This document shows, one piece after another, positions 41,826-50,685 of a stretch of 50,685 nt of DNA. The number at the start of each line of letters is the position of its first letter. Position 1 is the first letter of the stretch. The notes under the pieces were generated by a model. It was not told the DNA's origin, did not search any database, and saw nothing but the letters and a program-made list of their open reading frames with translations. The position numbers were made by a program, and so were the translations under genes. This DNA comes from Clostridia bacterium (GTDB lineage Bacteria; Bacillota; Clostridia; Oscillospirales; CAG-272): NCBI GenBank assembly GCA_017446155.1, contig JAFSRI010000053.1:234830-285514 (forward strand), in the 5' to 3' direction.

Positions 41826-43292
41826 ATGGCGCCGATAACTGCAATTTCACTTGCTATCATCGTTGTTTTTGCGCTTGTTGTCTTAATAAAAACAATATAT
41901 GGGCTGATAAAAGGCACAGGACGTGCTTTTCTGTCGCTTATTTCGGTGGTTGCCGCCGCCGCAATAACGTTTTTTGTTGCGTTGCCTGTATCAAGCGCAC
42001 TTGCCAAAACAGATATTTCGTTTATCGGATATAATGCGTCTGACGGAGCAAGCAACACTATTGAGCACGCAGTCGTTCAATATGTTGAACAAATTGAAAC
42101 CGAGCAAGGCGCAATAGGAAAAGATATAATAGCCAACGATACCCTGTTAAATGCCGTAAAGCAGTCACCCGTCATGGTGATCTCCGTCATTATTATACCG
42201 ATTCTGTTCCTACTTTTAGCGCTTGTGTTGAGGATAATTCTCATATTGATTTTCACGCCCATTCTTCGTGCTGTGACAAAAGCAAACGGCGGGAAGCCTT
42301 CTGTGACATCGAGAATAGTCGGCGCGGGAATCGGCTTTGTGTGTTCCGTCGTTGTATTCGGCTTGATGTCAATGACTCTGCTCGGCACGCTTTCGCTTGT
42401 AAGAGATCCCGCTGAGATGACCGACAACATAAGAGAAGAATATTCACAGATAGAAGACAATGCCGTTGTGAAAACATTTTCGGGTATGGGGTTTGATAAA
42501 CTCGGGCTTGTTTACATTAAAAAGGCATCCGCTTTCGGCGTCGCGTCAGGAGGCGAAAGCAAAAACGCTTTCCTTACCGATGAAATAGAAAATGCGGGAA
42601 AGCTCTATGTGCTGATGAATGAAAGCGGAGTGTTGAAACAGGAAAACGGCAGTTTTGAAATTGATTCCGACAATATTTTGACAAACAAACAATTCATATT
42701 GGGCGCGGCGGAAATATCAAAGCGGTCGTGCATCATAAAGGAAATGCTACCGATATTGCTGAAATACGCGGCGGTAGGAGTGGTGAAAGAAACGTTCGTA
42801 GATTTCGGCGCTATCACGGCAGAAGAGATCGACAAATTGAGCAAAACGTATGAAAGACTAAATGATAACGGTGTTTTTGATGCTATCAAGGGAGGTAATT
42901 CAAGCAAACTTTTTGAAATTTTAGCGGACGAAGAAAATGCGAAAGAATTGATCGACGCGGCAAAGCAATCGTCGATTATAAGCGCCGTGCTTGAAGATTC
43001 CGCGAAACAGGCGATAGTCGGAATGTTGAGCGAGCAGACCTTAAATGCAGATTCCGTTTATGAGATGTTGAAAATTGAGGACGTCAAAGAGATGCTGAAA
43101 TACCCCGAGGCGCGTATTTACATAACGCTTATAGGAAATGAAGAACTTAACGCTCTCGTATCAAAATACGACACCGACACCGACTCGATAACGGACGACG
43201 ACATAAAAAATGCGATCGATTCGGTGATGAAGCAGTTTAACATAACTTGGGAAGATATAAACGATTTATACGAAAGTCAAAAAAATGGATAA
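41826..43292 (+). CDS. Large CvpA-like membrane protein
   Basis: 488 aa, about twice the length of common CvpA proteins. Four membrane helices at about 5-27, 34-55 (FLSLISVVAAAAITFFVALPVSS), 115-140 and 160-185 follow the CvpA pattern with a GLIKGTGRAFLSL turn. The remaining 290 residues are a mostly helical charged domain, including YERLNDNGVFDAIKGGNSSKLFEILADEE, whose location relative to the membrane is unclear. Ribosome site AAAGGAGAG. It lies 23 nt after the BcerS-like gene and overlaps miaB by 8 nt, so it links those two functions in one transcript. Function unknown. Confidence 0.7.
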   Translation: MAPITAISLAIIVVFALVVLIKTIYGLIKGTGRAFLSLISVVAAAAITFFVALPVSSALAKTDISFIGYNASDGASNTIEHAVVQYVEQIETEQGAIGKDIIANDTLLNAVKQSPVMVISVIIIPILFLLLALVLRIILILIFTPILRAVTKANGGKPSVTSRIVGAGIGFVCSVVVFGLMSMTLLGTLSLVRDPAEMTDNIREEYSQIEDNAVVKTFSGMGFDKLGLVYIKKASAFGVASGGESKNAFLTDEIENAGKLYVLMNESGVLKQENGSFEIDSDNILTNKQFILGAAEISKRSCIIKEMLPILLKYAAVGVVKETFVDFGAITAEEIDKLSKTYERLNDNGVFDAIKGGNSSKLFEILADEENAKELIDAAKQSSIISAVLEDSAKQAIVGMLSEQTLNADSVYEMLKIEDVKEMLKYPEARIYITLIGNEELNALVSKYDTDTDSITDDDIKNAIDSVMKQFNITWEDINDLYESQKNG

Positions 43293-44718
43293 CAAGAATA
43301 TTTACAGAGCAAGAAAAATAACGGAAGAGGAAATTAAACGTCAGGCAGATTGCACGGCAAAGGTTCGTGAGAGAATATTATCCGAGCGCGACGGCGGGGC
43401 AAGACGCGCCTGCTGTGTGGTGACATACGGTTGCCAGCAGAATGAGGCAGACGGAGAGAGAATAGCAGGAATGGCGCGCGATATGGGATATACGATAACA
43501 TATACCCCGGAGGATGCGGAGTTGATTATCGTCAACACATGCGCTGTGCGCGATCATGCGGAAAAAAAGGCGCTGTCGGTGACGGGCGGATACAAACATC
43601 TGAAAGTCAAAAATCCGGACCTGAAAATAGGCGTGTGCGGATGTATGGTTTCGCAGGAAAAAATGAGCGAAAAACTGAAAAAAAGTTATCCATACGTCGA
43701 TTTTGTGTTCGGCACGGAGTCGATATGGCGTTTTCCGGAGATACTTTGCCGCAATCTATTCACCGAAAAACGCGGTTTTTATGAAAACACGGGCGACGAG
43801 GTAATAAGCGAAGAGATGCCCGTTGAAAGAAAGAGCAGTTTTTCGGCATGGGTCAGCATAATGTACGGATGCAATAACTTTTGCACGTATTGCATAGTTC
43901 CTTATGTGAGAGGCCGTGAAAGAAGCCGCCGCCCCGAGGATATAATAAAAGAAGTGGAGCAGCTGGTTGACGACGGATATAAAGAGATAACGCTGTTGGG
44001 GCAGAACGTAAACTCATACGGCAAGGAATACGGCGTGGATTTTGCCGACCTGCTATCCGATATTTGCAAAATAGACGGCGACTATGTTCTCAGATTTATG
44101 ACGAGTCACCCGAAAGACGTTTCGGACAAGCTCATAGACGTAATAGCCCAAAACCCGAAGATAGAGCGACATTTTCATCTTCCGGTTCAGTCGGGCAGCG
44201 ACAGGATGCTTAAAGCCATGAACCGCCACTATGATACAGAAAAATATCTTGCGGCGGTAAATAAAATCAGAGAAAAAGTACCCGATATTTCGCTTTCCAC
44301 CGATATTATCGTCGGTTTTCCGGGCGAGAGCGAGGAGGATTTTGAAGCAACGCTTGACATTTTGCGAAAAGTGAAATACGATATGATTTTCTCATTCATA
44401 TATTCAAAACGCGACGGCACCCCTGCCGCAAGATCTACCGAGCAGGTGCCGGACGATGTGAAAACAGCGAGATTTTTGCGAATGCTTAAAGTTCAGGAGC
44501 CGATAGCGGACGAGCGCGCCGCAAGATATAAGGGGCAGGTCGTGCGCGTGCTGTGCGAGGGCAGAAGCAAGAACAATGAGGCGATGTTTACGGGGCGCGA
44601 CAGCGGCATGAAAATCGTGCTGTTCGAGGGTGACGAGAGCATGACGGGCAGATTTGTAGATGTGAAGATAACCGAGGCAAGAGCTTTCGGAATGACGGGT
44701 GTTGTGGTAAACAAATAA
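43285..44718 (+). CDS. miaB: tRNA-2-methylthio-N6-dimethylallyladenosine synthase MiaB
   Basis: Radical-SAM methylthiotransferase acting on i6A37 of tRNA. 477 aa. The N-terminal cluster-binding domain has C50 (TYGCQQNEADGERI), C86 (VNTCAVRDHAEKKA) and C120 (GVCGCMVSQE). The radical SAM triad is C196, C200, C203 (YGCNNFCTYCIVPYVRGRERSR), followed by GQNVNSYG, and a C-terminal TRAM domain (about 405-475). It overlaps the CvpA-like gene by 8 nt and is followed by mutS, the usual Clostridia order miaB-mutS-mutL. Confidence 0.97.
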   Translation: MDNKNIYRARKITEEEIKRQADCTAKVRERILSERDGGARRACCVVTYGCQQNEADGERIAGMARDMGYTITYTPEDAELIIVNTCAVRDHAEKKALSVTGGYKHLKVKNPDLKIGVCGCMVSQEKMSEKLKKSYPYVDFVFGTESIWRFPEILCRNLFTEKRGFYENTGDEVISEEMPVERKSSFSAWVSIMYGCNNFCTYCIVPYVRGRERSRRPEDIIKEVEQLVDDGYKEITLLGQNVNSYGKEYGVDFADLLSDICKIDGDYVLRFMTSHPKDVSDKLIDVIAQNPKIERHFHLPVQSGSDRMLKAMNRHYDTEKYLAAVNKIREKVPDISLSTDIIVGFPGESEEDFEATLDILRKVKYDMIFSFIYSKRDGTPAARSTEQVPDDVKTARFLRMLKVQEPIADERAARYKGQVVRVLCEGRSKNNEAMFTGRDSGMKIVLFEGDESMTGRFVDVKITEARAFGMTGVVVNK

Positions 44719-44834
44719 ACGTTTTAATCGCATTATGTCACTGCCGGCGAAATAATGGCAAAGAGGCTTGCCGGACTAACATTTGACGCTTTTCAAAAAT
44801 GCAAAAATTTTTTTCAGAAGTGAGGAATCGGGAT

Positions 44835-47429
44835 ATGACGCCGATGATGCAGCAGTATTTTGAAATAAAGGACAAGTATAAAGAATATATCTTGATGTAC
44901 CGTTTGGGCGATTTTTATGAGATGTTCTTTGACGACGCAAAGACGGCGGCAAAGGAGCTCGACCTTGTGTTGACGGGAAGAGACTGCGGGGAAGAAGAAC
45001 GCGCGCAGATGTGCGGCGTACCTTATCACGCGGTTGAGGGATATATCGGTAAACTCGTTTCTCACGGATACAAGGTGGCGATATGTGAGCAGCTTGAAGA
45101 TCCCGCGCTTGCAAAAGGAATAGTAAAGCGCGACGTTATCCGCATGATAACGCCAGGAACACTCACCGAATCTTCCTTGCTTGACGAAAAGAAAAACAAC
45201 TATATTTGCGCCGTGTATTATACAGATTCCGCCGTCGGCGCATGTTTTGCGGATATTTCGACGGGGCAGATAAGCGCGACGGAATTTTCCGGTGACGACA
45301 TGATAAACCGCCTTTACGGAGAAATAGGCATTTACGCTCCGCGCGAGATAGTGCTCAACGCAGGCATTGATAAACTTGGAGAGATCGGTCCTTTTTTGCG
45401 TGACAGACTTCTTTGCACGATAAATCAGTTCCAAACTGAAAGATTTGAAACCTCGGCGGTAAGGGAGATTGTAAACAATCATTTTGCCAATACGTCTTTG
45501 CCGGAGGAGTTTGAAAGCGACTCAAACTGCGCGCTTCATGCGGTCGGAGGGCTTCTGTCATACGCCTGTGAAACGCAAAAAAGCGACATTGCCAACTTAA
45601 AAGAGCTAAACTACTACACCGAGGGGCAATATCTTGAAATAGACATAAACTCGCGCAGAAGTTTGGAACTTACCGAATCTCAACGCAGGGGAGAAAAGCA
45701 CGGAACGCTTCTTTGGGTGCTTGACAGAACAAAGACTGCCGCCGGCGCAAGACTGCTTAAAAACTACATAGATTTTCCGCTCAGCAATCCGTATCTTATA
45801 AACCGCCGTCAAGGGGCGGTGGCAGAGCTGTGCGAGCGCCTTTCGGACAGGGGAGAAATAATGAACGCACTTTCTCGCGTGCTCGATCTTGAACGGCTGA
45901 TGACGCGAATTATCTACGGCACGGCGGGCGGGCGCGATCTTCGTGCGCTTTCGGCTACCGCGGCAAAGATACCGGAGATAAAAGAGCGGCTTGCCTCGTT
46001 TGGATGCGATGAGCTTAAAAGCGTTTACGACGGACTGGATGAACTTGACGATATACGCGCGCTTATCGATGAAGCTATCGTCGACGAGCCGCCGTTCTCG
46101 GTAAGAGAAGGCGGGGTAATACGCGACGGTTACAATGAGGACGTAGACTATTTGCGCTCGATTATGACGTCAAGCCAAGACTGGATAGCCAAAATTGAAG
46201 AAACAGAGCGAAAAGCAACGGGAATTAAAACGCTGAAAGTCGGATATAATCGCGTGTTCGGGTATTATCTTGAAGTGTCGAAATCGTATATTAACGACGT
46301 CCCGGAAAGATATATAAGAAAACAGACGCTGACAAACGGCGAAAGATATATTACACAGGAATTAAAAGATCTCGAATCACAAATGCTCGGCGCGTCCGAA
46401 AAAGTGACGAAACTCGAATACGATCTTTTTACCGAAATAAGATTAAAAATTGCGGTAAATATTCACCGTATACAAAAGACGGCGTTCATGCTGGCTAAAC
46501 TCGACGTTTACTGCTCGCTTGCCGACGTTGCTGCAAACAATAACTATTGCCGCCCCGAGGTGACGTACGGAAGCACGATACATATAAAAGACGGGCGACA
46601 TCCGGTGGTCGAGCATTTTTCAAAGGACACGTATTTTGTGCCGAACGATACCGACCTTGACAATGCCTCAAACAGATTTATGCTGATAACAGGGCCGAAC
46701 ATGGCGGGAAAATCGACTTATATGCGTCAGGTAGCGCTTATATGCATTTTGGCGCAGATTGGTTCCTTTGTTCCGGCAAGCGAGGCACGTATTTGCGTTC
46801 TCGATAAGATTTTTACGCGTGTAGGCGCCTCCGACGACCTTGCAATGGGGCAATCGACGTTTATGACGGAGATGAGCGAGGTGGCATATATTCTCGCACA
46901 CGCGACGGCAAAGAGCCTTATTATCTACGACGAGATCGGGCGTGGAACGAGCACGTTTGACGGGATGAGCATCGCGCGTGCCGTGGCTGAATTTACGCTG
47001 AGCAAAAAAGTGGGAGCGAAAACACTGTTTGCAACGCACTATCATGAACTGACTTCCCTTGAAGACGAGCATGATGGCGTGAAAAACTACAACATAGCGG
47101 CAAAGAAAAAGGGCGACGGCATCGTGTTTTTAAGAAAGATAATCCGCGGCGGCGCCGACGACAGCTACGGAATAGAAGTGGCAAAGCTCGCCGGTGTGCC
47201 GAAGGAAGTGACCAAACGCGCAAAAGAGATTTTGCAGGAACTTGAAGCGACGGGAGTTAAGATGCCGGTGAGAGAAACGGAGATGTCGGCAGACGACGGG
47301 CTTGCGTTCAGTTTTGAGGACGTAAACGAAAAAGAAGTTGCGGAAAAATTAAGAAGTGTTGACATAAATACGCTGACCCCACTTGAAGCGATAAATCTTG
47401 TCTATGAACTGAAAAAGATGCTTAACTGA
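44835..47429 (+). CDS. mutS: DNA mismatch repair protein MutS
   Basis: Mismatch recognition ATPase. From ATG 44835 (AGG 9 nt upstream) 864 aa, beginning MTPMMQQYFEIK as MutS normally does; ATG 44799 would add 12 unlike residues. Domain I has the mismatch-binding LGDFYEMFFDDA (F-x-E). ATPase: GPNMAGKST near residue 620, DEIGRGTSTFDG and FATHYHEL, then the dimerisation helix-turn-helix. Followed by mutL after 11 nt. Confidence 0.97.
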   Translation: MTPMMQQYFEIKDKYKEYILMYRLGDFYEMFFDDAKTAAKELDLVLTGRDCGEEERAQMCGVPYHAVEGYIGKLVSHGYKVAICEQLEDPALAKGIVKRDVIRMITPGTLTESSLLDEKKNNYICAVYYTDSAVGACFADISTGQISATEFSGDDMINRLYGEIGIYAPREIVLNAGIDKLGEIGPFLRDRLLCTINQFQTERFETSAVREIVNNHFANTSLPEEFESDSNCALHAVGGLLSYACETQKSDIANLKELNYYTEGQYLEIDINSRRSLELTESQRRGEKHGTLLWVLDRTKTAAGARLLKNYIDFPLSNPYLINRRQGAVAELCERLSDRGEIMNALSRVLDLERLMTRIIYGTAGGRDLRALSATAAKIPEIKERLASFGCDELKSVYDGLDELDDIRALIDEAIVDEPPFSVREGGVIRDGYNEDVDYLRSIMTSSQDWIAKIEETERKATGIKTLKVGYNRVFGYYLEVSKSYINDVPERYIRKQTLTNGERYITQELKDLESQMLGASEKVTKLEYDLFTEIRLKIAVNIHRIQKTAFMLAKLDVYCSLADVAANNNYCRPEVTYGSTIHIKDGRHPVVEHFSKDTYFVPNDTDLDNASNRFMLITGPNMAGKSTYMRQVALICILAQIGSFVPASEARICVLDKIFTRVGASDDLAMGQSTFMTEMSEVAYILAHATAKSLIIYDEIGRGTSTFDGMSIARAVAEFTLSKKVGAKTLFATHYHELTSLEDEHDGVKNYNIAAKKKGDGIVFLRKIIRGGADDSYGIEVAKLAGVPKEVTKRAKEILQELEATGVKMPVRETEMSADDGLAFSFEDVNEKEVAEKLRSVDINTLTPLEAINLVYELKKMLN

Positions 47430-47440
47430 AAGGAAAAGAA

Positions 47441-49465
47441 ATGTCGGATATAAAGATTCTTGACATAAGTGTGGCGAACCTGATAGCCGCGGGCGAGGTT
47501 GTTGAAAGACCGGCGTCGGCGTTGAAGGAGCTGTGCGAAAACTCGATAGACGCGGGAGCGAAAAATATCACCGTTGAAATAAAACGCGGAGGCGTGGCGC
47601 TCATGCGTGTGACAGACGACGGCAGGGGAATGTCTGCCGAGGACGCCGTGAAATGTATCGAACGTCACGCGACGAGCAAAATAAGGAGCGCATCCGACTT
47701 GCACGCGATAACGACGCTTGGCTTTCGCGGCGAGGCTTTGGCGGCGATAACGGCAGTCACACACACGCGAATAATGACAAAAGCGCGCGGAGAGAGCGCG
47801 GGGACGCTCGTTGAGGTTGATTACGGTAAGCTGACGGAAGTTTCCGAGGGGGGATACCCCGCGGGGACGACTGTCATATGCGAGCAATTATTCGCGCATA
47901 CTCCCGCGAGGCTGAAATTCCTCAAATCCGACTCTTCCGAGGGCGCATCGTGCGCCTCAACCGTTGAAAAACTTGCGCTTTCACATCCGGAGGTCGCATT
48001 TAAGTTTATCAGCGACGGCGCGATGAAATTCCAAACGACAGGCGGCGGGAACCTTAAAAATACTGTCTACTCTGTTCTGGGAAGGGAATTTGCAAATAAA
48101 CTTGTCGAGGTAGATTCCGAAAGCGGTGGAATAGGCGTCAGCGGTTTTGTCGGAACACCTGATAACGTTCGCGGAAACCGCGCAATGGAGTTGTTTTTCA
48201 TCAATAACAGATGCGTAAGAAGCATGCAACTTATGGCGGCTGTCGAGGCGGCGTTCAAATCGTTTTGCCCGATCGGGAAATTTCCCGTGTGTGTGCTGAA
48301 TGTTTCACTCGGCGCTTCACACGTCGACGTAAACGTTCATCCGAGCAAACTGGAAGTGAAATTTTCAGACGAGAAAAACGTTTTTGACGCGGTTTATTAT
48401 TCTGTCAGAGGTGCGCTTGAAAGAAACTTGAAAAATCCGATAATCGAGCAGGCGCAAAATAACGCAATGACAGAGGAAAAATTGCGGATAATTTCGGCGT
48501 TTGCGCCGGTAGATGAAAAGCCGAAGCACGAACAGACGAGTTTTTCCATGTCGAAACACGACGATAAGCAAGATAAAAAAGAGCCGCGCTTGGATGATTT
48601 TACGCTCGCAAAAAAATCAAATTTGTGTGACGAAACCGAAAGAAAAGAAAGCGGATATAAAATTCAATCCGATAAAGTGCCCGAAAGCAGCGTAAAAATG
48701 GCGGAGAGTTATTTTACATTCAGACGGGGCGACGGCGGTTATGAAAAGACGATAGAAAGCACGCAAACGGCAAAAAAAATTGCCTCACCCGTAGATTTCG
48801 GAAAAAAAGACGACGAATACAACTCAAAAACCGTAAATCTCGACACCGACGCGGCGCTTGAAGGATATTGTGCGAAAGAAATGCCCGAATACAGAATTAT
48901 CGGGGAGGCGTTTAATTGCTATGTGATAGTTGAACTTGACGACAGAATAGTGCTTATCGATAAACACGCCGCGCACGAAAGAATAAATTTTGAAAAAATG
49001 AAAGCAAACATCTCAAACAAAAAGCCCGACGTGCAGATATTGCTCCTCGATGAAAAGTTGCCTCTTTCAACGGAAGAGGTCGAGATGTGCTCAAAATATG
49101 CAAAAGAACTTTCCGATGTCGGATATGTGTTCGGCGTGGGTGAAAGCAGCGTGACGCTAAGCGGTATTCCGGCGGGGTTTGAGATAGCGGAAGGAAAAGA
49201 ACTGTTTTGCCAGCTTTTGACATCGCTTTCCGATTCGCTCGGAGCTATGAACGCCGACAGACAGGACTATTTTGAAAAGGCGCTTTATCAAAGCTCGTGC
49301 AAAGCGTCGGTAAAAGCCGGCAGACGGTATGACGAGGCGCATATAAGATGGATCGTCGAAAATGTTTTTCGCTATGACTGCATAAAACGCTGTCCGCACG
49401 GACGTCCGGTAGCGATAGAAATGTCAAAGCATGAGCTTGACACGCGATTCGGAAGGATAAAATGA
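47441..49465 (+). CDS. mutL: DNA mismatch repair protein MutL, with endonuclease motif
   Basis: 674 aa. GHKL ATPase: AAGEVVERPASALKELCENSIDAG, DDGRGM and GFRGEAL in the first 110 residues. The linker (about 330-470) is charged and low complexity. The C-terminal domain has DKHAAHERINFE (about 507), a variant of the DQHA(x)2E(x)4E nicking motif with Lys for Gln, and CPHGRP (about 651), so this is an endonuclease-type MutL as expected in an organism without MutH. Ribosome site AAAGGAA. Ends the miaB-mutS-mutL unit; 155 bp separate it from tgt. Confidence 0.96.
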   Translation: MSDIKILDISVANLIAAGEVVERPASALKELCENSIDAGAKNITVEIKRGGVALMRVTDDGRGMSAEDAVKCIERHATSKIRSASDLHAITTLGFRGEALAAITAVTHTRIMTKARGESAGTLVEVDYGKLTEVSEGGYPAGTTVICEQLFAHTPARLKFLKSDSSEGASCASTVEKLALSHPEVAFKFISDGAMKFQTTGGGNLKNTVYSVLGREFANKLVEVDSESGGIGVSGFVGTPDNVRGNRAMELFFINNRCVRSMQLMAAVEAAFKSFCPIGKFPVCVLNVSLGASHVDVNVHPSKLEVKFSDEKNVFDAVYYSVRGALERNLKNPIIEQAQNNAMTEEKLRIISAFAPVDEKPKHEQTSFSMSKHDDKQDKKEPRLDDFTLAKKSNLCDETERKESGYKIQSDKVPESSVKMAESYFTFRRGDGGYEKTIESTQTAKKIASPVDFGKKDDEYNSKTVNLDTDAALEGYCAKEMPEYRIIGEAFNCYVIVELDDRIVLIDKHAAHERINFEKMKANISNKKPDVQILLLDEKLPLSTEEVEMCSKYAKELSDVGYVFGVGESSVTLSGIPAGFEIAEGKELFCQLLTSLSDSLGAMNADRQDYFEKALYQSSCKASVKAGRRYDEAHIRWIVENVFRYDCIKRCPHGRPVAIEMSKHELDTRFGRIK

Positions 49466-49620
49466 CGCCGGCGATATTATAAATGTAATGTTTATCGCGC
49501 GGGAAATTAAATTTTTCGGGTAGAAAAACGGCTGATGCCTTTACTTGCCCGAATGACTCGGCGTAAAACGGCAAACGGTCCGGTAGAACAGTAAGAAAAA
49601 GATATTTTAGGAGAAAACAA

Positions 49621-50685
49621 ATGTTTAAGGTAATAAAGCAGGACGGTGCCGCGCGCCGCGGAGTATTTGAATCCGTTCACGGAAGCGCTCAGACGCCCGT
49701 ATTTATGAACGTCGGCACAGCGGCGGCGATAAAAGGCGGCGTGGCGACGGAGGACTTATATGAGTTGGGATGCCAGATAGAGCTTTCAAACACATATCAT
49801 CTGCATCTTCGTCCGGGCGACGATATTATATATAAAATGGGCGGTATAAGAAAATTCTTCAACTGGGATCGCCCCGTGCTCACCGACAGCGGCGGCTTTC
49901 AGGTGTTCTCGCTTGCGCAGCTGAGAAAAATTACCGAAGAGGGCGTGAGTTTTGCATCTCATATCGACGGAAGGCGCATTTTCATGGGACCTGAGGAATC
50001 GATGAGGATACAGTCTCATCTCGCGTCAACTATCGCCATGGCGTTCGACGAATGCGTGGCAAACCCGTCGCCATATGATTATGTAAAGCAATCTGTCGAG
50101 AGGACGACGAGGTGGCTTATAAGATGCAAAGCGGAGATGGCGCGGCTTAATTCTCTTGAAGAAACGATAAACCGTCAGCAGATGCTTTTCGGAATAAATC
50201 AGGGCGGAACGTATCCTGATCTCAGAGTAGATCATATGAAAACGATAGCTGAGCTCGACCTCGACGGGTATGCCATCGGTGGTCTTGCCGTCGGCGAGGA
50301 AGCGCCGGTGATGTATGATATAATTGAGCACGTTGAGCCGCATATGCCGAAAGACAAACCGAGGTATCTTATGGGCGTGGGAACTCCGACGAACATTATC
50401 GAGGGCGTATACCGCGGAGTTGACTTTTTCGACTGCGTAATGCCTTCGAGAAACGCCCGCCACGGTTTCCTTTTCACATGGGAAGGAACGGTGAACCTAA
50501 ATAACCACAAATATATCGACGACCCGCGCCCGATAGAAGAGGGATGCGGATGTCCCGCTTGCAGACTCCATTCGAGAAGCTATATAAGGCATTTGCTTAA
50601 AGCCGACGAAATGCTCGGAATGAGACTTGCTGTAATGCACAACCTTTATTTCTATAACACGCTTATGCAAAAGATCCGCGACGCG
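49621..50685 (+). CDS. tgt: Queuine/preQ1 tRNA-guanine transglycosylase, 3'-truncated
   Basis: Exchanges guanine 34 for preQ1 in tRNAs with GUN anticodons. The frame is open from ATG 49621 (AGGAGA upstream) to the window end with no stop; 355 residues are visible, about 95% of the usual length. GSAQTPVFMNVGT, SNTYHLHLRPGDD, the catalytic LTDSGGFQVFS (D89), FGINQGGTYPDLR, GYAIGGLAVGE and the nucleophile region FDCVMPSRNARHG are present. The zinc site begins with CGCPAC. Complete family members need one more His a little further on. The other queuosine genes are not in the window. Confidence 0.97.
   Translation, partial: MFKVIKQDGAARRGVFESVHGSAQTPVFMNVGTAAAIKGGVATEDLYELGCQIELSNTYHLHLRPGDDIIYKMGGIRKFFNWDRPVLTDSGGFQVFSLAQLRKITEEGVSFASHIDGRRIFMGPEESMRIQSHLASTIAMAFDECVANPSPYDYVKQSVERTTRWLIRCKAEMARLNSLEETINRQQMLFGINQGGTYPDLRVDHMKTIAELDLDGYAIGGLAVGEEAPVMYDIIEHVEPHMPKDKPRYLMGVGTPTNIIEGVYRGVDFFDCVMPSRNARHGFLFTWEGTVNLNNHKYIDDPRPIEEGCGCPACRLHSRSYIRHLLKADEMLGMRLAVMHNLYFYNTLMQKIRDA

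Noticed and set aside
1..50685. CRISPR arrays, tRNA and rRNA genes, insertion sequences, prophage
   Set aside because: No regularly spaced direct repeats, no tRNA- or rRNA-like sequence and no transposase or integrase motifs were seen.

Overview
The window looks like chromosome of an endospore-forming Gram-positive bacterium of the class Clostridia, probably an uncultured gut or rumen lineage. The evidence is protein content rather than a marker gene. It includes CotF-type spore coat genes, energy-coupling-factor (ECF) vitamin transporters, NrdR, a ClpE-type unfoldase, YhaM and class II GalT. Promoters are consensus sigma-A (17-bp spacers) and ribosome sites are GGAGG-like. No rRNA, tRNA, CRISPR array, transposase or phage gene was seen. 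Coding sequence is moderately GC; intergenic DNA is very A/T-rich except for two GC-rich palindromic elements.

Layout. Positions 1-2.4 kb: dnaX (5' end cut off by the window), ybaB, recR and a terminator. 2.5-3.0 kb: two small coat-protein genes. 3.1-5.6 kb, minus strand: a membrane protein, a DUF4380 protein and nrdR. 5.76-5.89 kb: first GC-rich palindromic element. 5.9-8.1 kb: dusB, an sce7726-type nuclease-like gene and an SGNH hydrolase. 8.3-9.2 kb: two small unknown genes. 9.4-12.9 kb: a degenerate prephenate-dehydratase/ACT protein overlapping ruvC, then ruvA and ruvB. 12.9-17.1 kb: an rRNA-methyltransferase-like gene, ecfA1-ecfA2-ecfT (the general ECF energising module) and truA. 17.2-22.7 kb: a beta-propeller-like membrane protein, cvpA-like, clpE-like and a cytoplasmic sialidase-like gene. 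22.7-26.7 kb: a small membrane protein, a LamG-like lipoprotein and a large M6 metalloprotease. 26.7-33.3 kb: metallophosphoesterase, yhaM-like, an MFS/OPA transporter, a THUMP methyltransferase and galT. 33.4-36.8 kb: a second, self-contained ECF transporter (T, double ATPase, S) behind a consensus promoter and an unexplained leader of about 200 nt. 37.2-38.1 kb: a 1-phosphofructokinase-family gene with a LacI-type palindrome upstream. 38.4-41.8 kb: a probable sphingolipid/ceramide locus. 41.8-50.7 kb: a second CvpA-like gene, miaB, mutS, mutL and tgt (3' end cut off).

The most interesting region is 38.35-41.8 kb. A perfect consensus sigma-A promoter drives a protein that closely resembles bacterial serine palmitoyltransferase, followed 1 nt later by a short-chain dehydrogenase suited to reducing the 3-keto product. 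After a terminator and the second palindromic element comes a GNAT-fold protein of the YghO/bacterial-ceramide-synthase-like family with its own strong promoter. Together they could make dihydroceramide in a Gram-positive cell, a capability reported for very few Firmicutes. The two palindromic elements (about 122 and 128 bp, sharing a 12-bp core in their terminal inverted repeats and an inner motif in opposite orientation) look like a MITE- or REP-like family.

All identifications are by reading motifs and from memory of protein families; no database search was run.
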